DNA from: Cercozoa sp. M6MM | Lineage: Eukaryota; Endomyxa: Ascetosporea | DNA: 64,000 nt | Assembly: GCA_040357565.1 (NCBI GenBank) | Contig: JBDODJ010000034.1 | Direction: 5' to 3' (one strand) | Part shown: positions 25,335 to 36,700 of the stretch, in pieces | Layout: every line of letters begins with the position of its first letter | Numbering within the stretch: the first letter of the stretch is position 1 | Program-made: the position numbers and the translations under genes | Notes under the pieces: generated by a model | Seen by the model: the letters and a program-made list of their open reading frames with translations, nothing else | What the model was told of the DNA's origin: nothing | Database searches by the model: none

Positions 25335-27336
25335 ATGCGCCACAACGATGTTGCTCGCGTGCAACTGTGGCAAGCATTACGCGCTGTGGGTGTGAATCGC
25401 GAGAAGCTACTTTTCAGGTATCGCCATCATGCATTTCTTGAACTCGCATCGTTCTGCAAGAACTGTAATCACCTCTCCAGTCTCCGATCTGTGCGAGAAG
25501 ATGCACCGACGCCCTATATGAACGTGGCCGTAACCAAGATGGACGCTCAGGGATTTATGTCTCCTGCAGGAAGTGACATCGCCGACCAATTTCTCCATTG
25601 GCTGCAGGGCGATTCTGCAACGTAATACTTCTTTTTTGCAGTCAGGTACAGTTGTCTGGCGATTTGTGCTGTTCGTCCGTAGCTCTCCAGAAGTAGAATA
25701 CGCGGGGGACACTCTGTCTGAATCGGATGAAGACGCGCCTATCGCTACTACAAGTGCTTCTAAGCCTGTACTTTCCAAAAGTAAGCGGTGCAGCAGAGTG
25801 TGAGTATCCCTGGTCGCCAATACCCAGGTAACCACGTCTTCGGTCCGCTCGTTGGCTCGCAAGATTAGCGAAATCCGCTCTAAATCGCGTGGTAAATTTG
25901 CTACCCTCCAGTGGGTTGGGCAAATTGTAACCCTGCCAACTTGAAGGTACGTTCTGCAGGGCAAAGCTCGAGTAAGCGTGTCAGCAGCAGCACATTGCAG
26001 AAGGCCTCGCGAGATATGCGACAGCAGCACATGAACGCTGCCTCGGGCATTGTCGGAGACTGGCGTACCATGGGTTTCTGACAGTGCCGTGGATTTTATG
26101 ACGTGTATCTGTTCATGTTCGCACAGGCATGTGGCAGTATCTGTAAGGCAAAAATAACCTGTCTGCAGATTCAAGAAAGCGTACACATTTCGTCATAGAT
26201 GGCAGCCGGTGGACAACTCCTTCTCGTTGATTTTCGCCTTACAGGTGCTTTTGCCCTTGTTCGCTTTCCGTCTTGAACTCACTGCGACTTACCCAGCTGC
26301 CGCATTGGACACTACCTGCCCCATTGCTGGAGGTCACGGGAGCGTCCAAGTTTCGCTTCGTGAACGGCGAGGTACATACCAAAGAAACACTGTGCAAGAC
26401 CGAAGCCCTACACATATCGAATGTCGACGCCTTCCTTAGGACCTCCGAGTTGGACAAGGAGATTCCCCGCCACGTGAGAAGCCAGGCACAGTTCGGTACA
26501 ATGACGAAGGCGTGCGCTTTGTTTTAACGGCCATCTTCACACACGCGCTCAGGTACTTTTAAGTTTAAGTCGTTCGCACAGTGGTTGTTGACTTTACGTC
26601 AGCACGTGAATTTACAGCACACCAGTAACTACGGATGTTGGAACTGAGGTACAAAAATCTACGATATCTCAACACGAAGGCATGATTCATATACACACCG
26701 CAGCAAGGACTCAGCTGGCCGGAACTCGTGTTGGACTCGGCCTTTGGCCAGACCGTTGTAAGTTGATTTTACGAGCTTATTTACTGCGGCTTGTAGTATT
26801 TGTATCATATTATATCTAGTATGCAATTGTGTGTAGAATACTCAAACACCCACAGCAAACCGCCAATTGAGCAAAGCACTCCTAGGCATGGTCACAGGTG
26901 TCGACTTTTTTAACGACTGTGCTGCGCACGTGTTGCAGGTGCCCATTGCTTGCTCCCCATTCAGCTCTGTTTTAAATTTACAACAAGTGCTGCTGGGCTA
27001 TTGCAGGCACTGTTCGCCCCCGCCGCGAAATTAGGTGAGTCTAAATAGTATTAGGTATTTAAATCTATATTTGTCACGGTCGGTTTGTGCGCAGTTGACA
27101 CGACACTAGAAAGTGCTACGTCGCACGCCCACTTTGCCGAAGTATCAATCCAAGGCATCTCGGTGCTTGTGGTTAAGCTAAAGCAGGTCGACGCCGCCAG
27201 TTCGCGTACAAAGACATTTGTAAATCCGTCTCAAGTTGACGATTTATTTGAGAGCACTACAGAGGAACCGGACGTGGCGAAGGTGAACTTCCGCGTCGGC
27301 GAGCAGCTCTTCCTTGCAATGCAGCGAAATGAATAA
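25335..27336 (+). CDS. Multi-exon protein, unrecognised
   Basis: Starts MRHNDVARVQLWQALRAVGV. An intron (donor GTATCG after TTTTCAG, acceptor CTCCAG) leads to LRSVREDAPTPYMNVAVTKM. A second (donor GTGACATC near 25574, acceptor GCAGTCAG near 25647) joins MSPAGS to TVVWRFVLFVRSSPEVEYAG. Later exons read SSSKRVSSSTLQKASRDMRQ, KKAYTFRHRWQPVDNSF, LPHWTLPAPLLEVTGASKF, LSWPELVLDSAFGQTV and, last, SHAHFAEVSIQGISVLVVKL, ending TAA at 27334-27336. The strand alternation of hydrophobic and polar residues suggests a mixed alpha/beta fold with an acidic Ser-rich linker. I recognise no domain; the joins near 26470-26640 are uncertain. Confidence 0.6.
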
Positions 27337-27544
27337 GCGACGCACAGCCAAGTCGACTGTGTTAGCAGGTGTGTAGTTCGGCTGGGAATTTGAGTTGAAG
27401 GGATACATTAAGATTGCGGGTGCGCATGCCGGCAACTTGCGAGTGAACTCGCCTAAGTACCGTCGCGTACTGTACATGGACGTAAATAAAACGTCAAGTA
27501 CCGTACGTCGCATAGATACAAGCAACGCAACACTTCGCGTCGCT

Positions 27545-28912
27545 TCACTCTGGCTGATCATAAATTGAATCGCGATCGAAAGCGTCCACGACGCCGAAGT
27601 TGCCATAGCCGTCGTTCTGTGCTGCGCTACTGTCCACGTCAGTTTCAAGTTCAGAGGCAACGATAAGATCCGCAAGCAGCTGCCGCGCCTCCTCCATCTC
27701 TTGCTCGACTATCCAGACCCAAGAGAAATGAGAAGAGAGAGGAAAACGAAGAGAAGAAGGTACACAAGGCCGTGTGGAAGTGATCTGTGTCAGTCGAGAA
27801 AGACAAATCCTCGTCGTCGATGCTGACAAGAGGAAGATCTTCACCGCGAGCCACAATGAGTTCCAGCGCGTGCTTAATCGACTGCAAAACGAAAACTATA
27901 GCACACAACGTTCTGAGAGGTCTCGGATACCTGTTTGACGGTGGAATGATCGAGCACTTCCATCAGCAGTTGGCGGCAGTCCTCGACAAGAGCGAGGAAG
28001 CGCGGATACTTTTTGGCGAGATGCGTGTCGCCGCGCAGTACCTCGTACAATGGACTGTGGAATGTGAACAGATCCAGTGCGTTTCGTGCAGCCTGTCCAA
28101 CAAACATCACACGCACCTCTCCGCACAAAAGTGTACAGCAACGACCAACAGCTAGCTCTACCTTGTCAAACATTGCATCATCGAGTAACTCAACTTCGTC
28201 TTCTTCCTGCACACAGCACATGGAATTCTGCAAGCAAACCATTTGGGCCATAGGGAGAGATATATATATATACCCCTCCGAACACGGGAACTTCGACAAT
28301 GACAGTGCCTCGATTCTTGCCTTCCGCCGACCGCGGTTGTTGTTGCTGATGTTGCTTGTGCACCACCATACGCTGCAGGAACGCACGCAACGCAACGAAT
28401 GCCCTCTGCAAACACATATACACACACACGTACACACATATACACATAAACGTACACACATATACACATACACGCACACACATACAACGCATACACAGAC
28501 CACCTGTTAAGTGCGAAACAGAGATAAGTAACTAGAGATACCTGCTTGAGCTCAACGTGACGCTTCACGATATGGGCAACTTGTGACTTCTTGCCGCGCT
28601 GCAGCAGCTCGTCGCCCCAATGCTCTGTCTGCAGTCTCGTCTTTTTGTATCCGAAACGTTTCTTGTTGGCCTCATCCGCACGGTCGCGCAGCGCCTGCTG
28701 TAGCAGCGACTCCTCTCGACCCATTAGTCTCTGCGCTCGCGCACAGCGAAACGCACTCGCGACGCGGCCACGTGCCGCAAGTAACTGTGTACCACACACA
28801 TACACACATACACACACACGCACACACACACGCACACACACACACACGCGCACACATACAAATACACACAATACACAATACACAATACACAATACACAAT
28901 ACACAATACACA

Positions 28913-28961
<49 letters not shown>

Positions 28962-28971
28962 NNNNNNNNNN

Positions 28972-29020
<49 letters not shown>

Positions 29021-30024
29021 GTACGCTCTAGAATGCTCAGTTAAGCATACCTGGACAAGGGCGGTGTCACCAATCAGGTTGACGAAGATACTGATGGACG
29101 GAAGGTAATGTGACATGGGATACAGATGCTGTATGCAGTATGTACCCGTTGGACATGAGATCGAGTTCGAACTCACTGAGGAGAGTGGCTGTGTCCTCCA
29201 GTGTGCACCGACGTTCCTGCATGCTGTGAGGCATCTGGTCGTTGTTGAAGTTATCCTCTCGATGATCCGGTGGCGCGGCAAGAGCCTCGATTCGCAGCAG
29301 CTGCTCGGCCACGCAGATCAAGTGTAGCATTTTCTGCGTGCAACACACAAAACATGTCTTCATGGAGGGGAGGGAAAGAGAAGGGAGAGAGAGAGTGGTG
29401 CACCTGAATACAAACTATCTGCGTTCGGTCCAGCGCTGAAGAGTATCTACTGTTGGCCGTCGGCAACAAGGCGCCTGCATAGTCACGCGTAAGACAACTG
29501 TCGGCAGCCCTAATGCAGATAGAAATGAGGCAAATCACCAAAAATAGGATCACTCGCGCGACTTTTATCTTCCAAAAACTGCTCGCGCAGCTGTTCGCGC
29601 ATCAGCGGCGACCCAAACTGCCTGACTGGGCCTGTCAAATACGGGTGTATATAACACACGGCGACAGAAAGCACACAAACTCAGACACACATTCAAATGC
29701 GGCACTCGATACGTACCAGCGAACTCGTGGAAGGAGTCAAGCACACGGCGCGCTAGTGCATGTGCCTGCTGTGCTACTTGGTGAGACTCCACTTCCTTGT
29801 TCTACCAGTACACATACATACATACACACACAGACCCAAACACAGAGACAAAGACACAGATAAAGACACACAGACAAACACACACACGCACAGGCACGGA
29901 CAGAAGAGTTAGTACCAGTAGTTTCATGAGTAGATCCTGGGCCTCGTGTGTGTGTTTCAAGAGCACAGCCGACTGCAGTGCCTGCAGCGAAGTAGCCTCC
30001 AGCCGCGACGTCTCCAAAAACTAT

Positions 30025-30092
<68 letters not shown>

Positions 30093-30892
30093 CACTCACA
30101 CACATGCATTTATACACAGACACACATGCAGGTGTTCAGACAAAGATAGATGCAGTCAGGAGGCTACCTCGCCATAGTTCGCGAGGAAGGCACGGAGACC
30201 TTCAATATCGGCACACTTGCCGAAGATACAGCACATGTCAATGAAGGAAACGCGCATGCGAAACACCGCCGATGTACGGTTGCGCTTCTTAGCGTCGTTC
30301 GCGTAGCGAAAAAAGTGCGGCGGGATCCTCACAAACTGTACGGTGCGTCACACAACAGGGAGTGTAGGCATCGACACCAAAGAAAACAAAAACTACCGGA
30401 CCATGCTTCATGCGTGCCATGCCGTAGGAGAAGACAGCACGTGCTGTGTCGAGGAAAGGCCGCGGGTCGCGCATCGCAAGCACACCACCTAGCACCACGG
30501 GGACGCAGTTTACGTCAAAGTATGTGCTGGCTAGTGTCTGCCCACAAATGAATCAAGGCCGCAGTGTACAGTACTTTGAGCACATCTGGGCTGCCAAACG
30601 CACCTTGTGCAGCACCGATGCGAGCTGTGCATCACTCGTGCAAACACGCGTTGCGCATGCCTTTATGGCTTCGAGAAGTGCCGGCCAGTGCAATGAACTA
30701 AAGGACTGCACGGACAGACCAAAAGTACATCATAGGTATCGCGCAGACAGCTGTCAGGCCAAGGGAGCAAAATGTGTACCGAATGGGGATTTTCGCGCAG
30801 AAAGCGATCCAAGGCGCCACTTATCCGCCGAAACCAGAGTCTTTGCAACTCTTCAGTCAGCACTTTCTGTATGAGCATGTTCAACACTCACA

Positions 30893-30958
<66 letters not shown>

Positions 30959-31663
30959 CTCAGAGGAGAGTACGACACGGCAGTACCCCCCGAAACTCCC
31001 GTACAAACTGCCGGTGTTTGCGAAGCAGGAGTCGCTCACGCCTAATGTTGACAGTGTGCACTCGCTGAAGCTGCTTTTCCTCCTTTTTCGACACTTGTTT
31101 CAGTAGGTGCAGCGCGTGAGGCAGCAGTTCCTCGAGCTCGTCTGCATCGCGCACGAGACGTAAATGCATTTTCATCTCGAACGCCGCATGGCTGCGTCGA
31201 ATACAGCAGGCGTAACGGTTGCAATCAAACAGAGCTGAAAGACAGGAGCGGTGTACTCGGAAATGTCGTTCAAGTTGTGCAGGGCAGCGAACTCGCGAAT
31301 TTGGTGCACCAACTCGAGGACGCGCACGCGTTCCTCTGGACTGATGACTCTGCGCAGCGTGCCCAGACTCCTTAACAGCTGATCCAGCAGCACATTCAAC
31401 GACAAGGTGTCCAGTCTGGATCCTTCTGACTGGAGGGAACGTGTCACGGAATCTGTTCGATCACAAACGAACACGTCTCCGCAACATCACGAGCACGAGC
31501 ATCACGAAGGGTACCCAGTTTCTCTTGCAGCGTCTCCGGCTCAATGTACTTGTTCCCAACTTTTAGTTCATAAGGAAGAAACTTCAGTTGAAAAAGTGCC
31601 GACCACTCACTGCGTTTGGCACTAATCTGCGTCAGATATAGGCGGCTTGAACAGCGCTAGCAT
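27545..31663 (-). CDS. Large helical protein, unrecognised
   Basis: About fifteen exons on the minus strand. Near the 5' end LKVGNKYIEPETLQEKL joins, across a 62 nt GTACCC intron, to DSVTRSLQSEGSRLDTLSLN and LRSLGTLRRVISPEERVRVL. Then come LRLVRDADELEELLPHALHL, TEELQRLWFRRISGALDRF, MRDPRPFLDTARAVFSYGMA, IPPHFFRYANDAKKRNRTSA, TSLQALQSAVLLKHTHEAQD, SMQERRCTLEDTATLLSEFE, and MGREESLLQQALRDRADEA. The acidic end is FGVVDAFDRDSIYDQPE with TGA at 27545. It is almost entirely helical and leucine-rich, like trafficking or scaffold subunits, but no family could be fixed. The start is placed at the ATG at 31663 and is tentative. Several TG repeats (sense) and a 10 N gap lie in its introns. Confidence 0.6.
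28796..29018 (+). repeat. CA repeats with ACACAAT array and 10 N gap
   Basis: Degenerate CA, then about seven ACACAAT heptamers (28869-28916), then pure CA interrupted by N at 28962-28971. Intronic in gene 27545-31663; (TG)n in sense. Confidence 0.9.
30023..30084 (+). repeat. (CA)n microsatellite
   Basis: Intronic in gene 27545-31663; (TG)n in sense. Confidence 0.9.
30890..30957 (+). repeat. (CA)n microsatellite
   Basis: Intronic in gene 27545-31663; (TG)n in sense. Confidence 0.9.
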
Positions 31664-31710
31664 AGTATTCAGATCCGTACCTCACCGCGCGCAACGGCTT
31701 CGCGTATAAC

Positions 31711-32172
31711 ATGAAACGCCTGACGTTTATGGCCGCGGTGTATGCCGCGTGTCAGGTGCTTGACCTGCGAAACAAAAGCAGCAATGCAAGCAACATGGAA
31801 AAACTGAAAACTGTTCGAGATAGTTGCACCAGGTTTTTCTCTGCGCCCGACGCATATTTTAAGACCGTTCTTCTAGCCTCGTCCATTAAAGAACTATTCA
31901 AGACCAATAAAGTGCATCGCACTCTGTCTAAACTCAGGTGAGAATTGGGTTTCCAAAATACAATATTAATATTATTGATAGTTCAGTCTACTAAGAGACC
32001 AACTATGTCGTTCCCCTGTGCCAATATGTTGATAACGTTCGACTGCGGAACGGAATGTTGTACAGGCCTTTACGCTAGTAGCAGTTGGCCATCGCTGAAA
32101 TACTTTATGACACGAATTGAGCCCGAGCAACTAAAAAGTTGGACGTATCGCGGGCGCGTTGCGCTTGACTAA
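31711..32172 (+). CDS. Small protein of about 115-120 residues, unrecognised
   Basis: Exon 1 starts ATG at 31711 (MKRLTFMAAVYAACQVLD) and ends CTCAG. Exon 2 (after TTCAG near 31985) reads SLLRDQL. A third begins after TTGTACAG near 32066 and reads LYASSSWPSLKYFMTRIEPE, ending LKSWTYRGRVALD and TAA. Frames agree across both joins with phase 2 then phase 1 introns of about 47 and 59 nt. The start is only 47 bp from the proposed start of the opposite gene, implying a shared promoter. No motif is recognised. Confidence 0.55.
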
Positions 32173-32188
32173 AATCGCTCCCTGAGCC

Positions 32189-33722
32189 TCAGGCCGCGCA
32201 GGTGTTCTGGCCTACTAGGTCGTCCTTGGAGTGCTCCGGCGCTGGAGTCTGCGAAGTCTTGGACGACTCGCGACGAATGTACGTACTCAGCAGCGTCAGC
32301 AGAGCCGGGAACACGAGGAAGCCGTGCTGTGTGAGGATATGAGGTGCGGTATTGTGAAGGAGAAGGAAAGGGAGGCTGCAGTGCACGTACGAAAGAGGCC
32401 AGCAGCAGCAGCGCTAGCAGCATGCGGAAGTAGTAGACATGGAAGATCTGCGACTGCGCCAGCGAGAGGAAGACGATGCCGATGGCCTTGGTCGCTCCGA
32501 TACCGCTACACACATGTACATGTAAATTAGAGATATTATACATCTACATATTAATATATAATATACACAAGCCCACCTCAGCACGGCAGTGCCAACACGT
32601 CGCATGGCGCACTGCACTCGCTTGCCTACAGTGACAACAGGGTGTGGGGGGGGGGGGGGGTAAGACCAGACCAGACAACCAAAGTGCTGGGTACGTGGCG
32701 ACAACGACGCATCAGTGTTCAAGAAAGCCACGCCAATGTGCGCACAGAACTCAACCTGTACAAGAAAGGAAGAAGAATCATCATAAGGCGCGGGGGGGGG
32801 GCCGCGCCAGGGGTAAAGTGTAAAACCGAGATGCCGGCCGCCATGGCTAGATTGACGACCGAGACGGCGTTGAGATCGACGCCCAGCACGGCACTCACGC
32901 CGGCCAGATCCACCACTACCTGTGAGGGGGGGGTAAGAAGTTGTGTAACGGTGTGGTGTGTAAATGTGTAGCAAATGAGTTGGAGGGGTAAACAGACCAA
33001 AGCAACGACAGCAGTGACCAGCGAGGCCAGCAGCACGTGTCGCAACAGAACCGTCAGCAACAGCAACACAGCCGTCAGTGCCAACAGCACCACCTGTACG
33101 GCTGCGTCCTTAATGTACTACACACACACAGGTACCAACCTCCCCTTATCTGATCCTCTTCCTTAACTGATCTTCCCCCTTAACTGATTCCCCCTCTTAG
33201 TTAAGTGTACCAGGTACTGCTCGAAGAACACGTGGTGCACGGCATAGCTGTAGGTAGGAGTGCCTGCTTGCTCCACATCGGCCGCCACGACACGCGCCTG
33301 CGCCAGCGACTCCACAAAGTCCTCCTGCAGACAGGGGATAAAGAAGGGAGGGTTTGGAGTAATGAGGGGTAGGGGTAATGGGGGAGGGGTAATACCTGGG
33401 TGGACAGCACGGTAGCGAAGGACATGAGTCGACTGTGAGAGACATGCGCCGTCGCGTGTGTGTCGCCCGGTGGTCCCGTGTCCGGCGGTACCACCTCGCT
33501 GTCCATTTGTACCCTTCATCTGTCGTTTAAATGTACCACACAGAGGCCCGTCCAGATGGACACCCTGCCGTCGTGAGTACCCGTGCTGATCGACGACGCG
33601 GAGGTCATGCAGAAAGACGGCGCCGCAGTTGCCGCAGTCCTCGCTGCACACGGCCGATCGCCACCAACCTGTCGTATACGGGACACACGTGTGCACAAAT
33701 GGACCAAACCTCAGGTACAAAT

Positions 33723-33795
<73 letters not shown>

Positions 33796-36700
33796 GGAGA
33801 TACCGAGGTAGAGATTGAAGAACTCGGGTCGCGGTCGCGTGCCTTCCAGCAGCTTATCCTGCTCGCTCTGCGCAGATCGCTCTTGTTTTTACCCCCTCCC
33901 CTTAATCCCTCTAACCCCTTTATACCCCCTTTAACCCCCCATGCTGTGTACCAGGCAGGGTTCGCAGCGGTGCGACATGTCGTCGTGCTGATCGTCGGGA
34001 GGGCAGTACCGACCCTGCAGTGGTCCACTTTGGACACGAACACACACACACACAGTCGGGGTACAAATGAACAGGTACACATGTACAGGCACACATAGAC
34101 TGATATAACTAATTAAGGGAGCGATGTACTCGGTATAGCGACGACAGCAGTTGGGCGATGTCACCCTGTTCACACACACACACACACACGCACACACACG
34201 CACACACACACACACACACGCACACGTGCTGACTGGAGTGACAAGAGTGGTTCCTCACTCACCCACGTGACCACTAAGTGACCACGTGACTGGTAGTAAG
34301 TGCAGTGACTGTACCACTGCAAATAGTCGTCGATCCATGACATCGGTGCCTCGGCCAGGTAGCTCTGTCGGGGGGGGGGGGGAAAAGGGGTAAAAAGGAA
34401 ATAACGGGGGATAAAAAGGGGTAACGGCGGGGAAAAAGAGGGCAACAGGGGGTAAAGAGGGGGTAACAGGGGGTAATAGGATAACGGGGGGGTAAGAGGG
34501 CAAAAAGCTACTCGCTGCGGCTGGCGCGCGGCCTGAGCGATTCGCGCGAGAGCCGAGTCCTCCCGACACCTGTCCGAAATGGACCCACGATCGGTACATA
34601 CGGACCAGTCCTCCCAAGTGTTCATACAGACCAGTCCCAGGTGTACAAAATGGACCCCAAGATCGGTACAAACGGACGCACACAGAGCCGAAAATGTACC
34701 CAACACCGCCGTCGCACAGTCGTGACTGCGCCTCGATTTGCGAACTGCACACAAGCACCGCTCCCTTAATTATTTTGAGGCCTAAATCATCCTGACCCCC
34801 TTAACACAGGTGGCTACAATTAGCGTGCTGGTACAGATCCTCGTCCGAATGGTCCAGCACGAAAAACACCGGCGGACCGACTCGCAACTTGTTCGCGAGG
34901 TCCTCGAAGTAGTCCTGTCCCGGGGTAAAGGGGGGGGGGGGGTTAAAGGTAAAGGGGGTTAAAGGGTATAGGGGAGGTAAGGGTATAGGGGGAGGTAAGG
35001 GTATAGGGGGAGGTAAGGGTAAAAGGAAGGCAAAGAAGGGGGTAAAAGGAAGGCAAAGAAGGGGTAAGGGTAAAAGGAAGGCAAAGAAGGGGTAAAGCAC
35101 CTGCATGTAGCTCGAGTTCGGCAGCGCCACGCGCTGGTCGAGACCGACATCGGTGCGCAGCACTAGCAGCAGCAGCGACACCGCCAGCAACGTCAGCGCA
35201 CTGTGATCGGGGGGGGGGGGGTAAACAGGGGGTAGACAGGGGGGATAAACAAGGGGGCAAGAGATGTGCCCACCTGGACAGCAGCAGCGTGATGCCGGCT
35301 GTAGAGGTGACGGTAGGCACAAGTGTGCGCGGCACCCAGCGATCAAGACAGCCACGTGCACGTGGCACCGTCTCACTCTGCTGCTGCATTTGACGGCGTC
35401 TCGTCTCTACGCACACAGTACCAAACTGACTGTATTCCAGTAGGCACCAGTAGCCAGTAGCCACCACAGTAGCCACCACAGTAGCCACCCCAGTACCACT
35501 GCAGTTAATCGTTTCCGGACACGTGTTCAGCGCGCTCTCGTCGCGTCGCGTCACGTGCGCCAGCAGCAGCGGCAGCCTGGGTGGGGGTAAGAGGTGGCAA
35601 GAAGGGGTAAAGTGGTAAGAAGGGGTAGGAAGGGAGGTAATAGGGGGGGGGGTAAAGATACAGCGCCAACTGCAGACACAAGTTGCACAGCACCGCCGCC
35701 GATGCGTACACGGCAAAAGCCTGCACGACACGGGACATAGAGATGGTACAAATGAACGGCCCAACTGGACGGTTTAAGTGGACAGAAATGTACCTGAACG
35801 GCAGGCATCTTGGTAAGCGCCGCCAGGCCAAAGGCCACGATCTCGCACATGGCCTGCCAATCGATTGAAATCGTCATACCCACTCAATAACAATTAGTCA
35901 GAGTCAGGGTCAGCCACGTGGCCGATCGAATAATCAGACCAACCGTCAAGATCAACGACAGGTAAACTTACCGACACGAACATGGACTCGCCGCTGACGC
36001 TGACGGCGACGCAGACGCGGTGATCGACGTCGGCGTCGTGACGGTACCGCACCGTTGCCGCGTCCCCGTCATTGATACCCTCACTGATGGCACCGTCACT
36101 GATGGCACCGTCACTGATGATGGCACCGTCACTGATGATGGCACCGTCACTGATGGCACCGTAGTCGGTGATAGCGCCGCGAGGCAGACTGTCGCACTCA
36201 GTGACGGCATCGTCGTCGCGCGACCAACCGTGCCGAAGTGCCACTTGCGCGTGCAATGCACTCGACATTATGAACACTGGGGGGGGGGGGGCAAAGGGGA
36301 TAACGGGTGGGGTAGGGGTAAGCGGTAGGAGGAGTACAGTTGTCGACGCCGACAGCGAGCACGAGGAAGGGAATCACCTCGCTGATGATCTACACCAACT
36401 CACCGACAGTGATCGCACAAGTGAACACGTGTGTACTGGCTACACCGGCTACACTGGCTACAGGCGGAGGACACTACCAAGGTGCACGGCACGCCAAACA
36501 ACGACACAGCTCCGGCAGCCACCACGATGCTCAGCAGCACGATGCCGACGGCACCGCACGCCAGCGTCATGTTCGGCCGCGTCACTCTCACTGAAGAGTA
36601 AGGGAGGGTAAGGTAAATGGGGGGAGGGAGGTAAAGAGAAGTACCACTGCCCAGTCGGAAGGTGCGTCGCGACAGCGCAAAGGCGACGTACAGCAACATG

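Noticed and set aside
25407-26186. Long open minus-strand frame of about 259 codons
   Set aside because: It is antisense to exons of gene 25335-27336 that join well on the plus strand; its own composition is not protein-like and no family is recognised.
28796-29018. Regular repeats resembling a CRISPR array
   Set aside because: Simple dinucleotide and heptamer tandem repeats without spacers, in a eukaryotic intron.
29163-29175. GAGTTCGAACTC palindrome resembling a tRNA T-loop or operator
   Set aside because: It lies in a coding exon (reads EFELDL on the minus strand).
31470-31491. Apparent 20 nt micro-intron in gene 27545-31663
   Set aside because: A 62 nt intron starting GTACCC after EKL and ending GAACAG joins the same exons in frame.
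34385-34500. GGGGTAA-rich stretches resembling interstitial telomere repeats
   Set aside because: Units are irregular and confined to introns of one gene; no constant telomeric unit.
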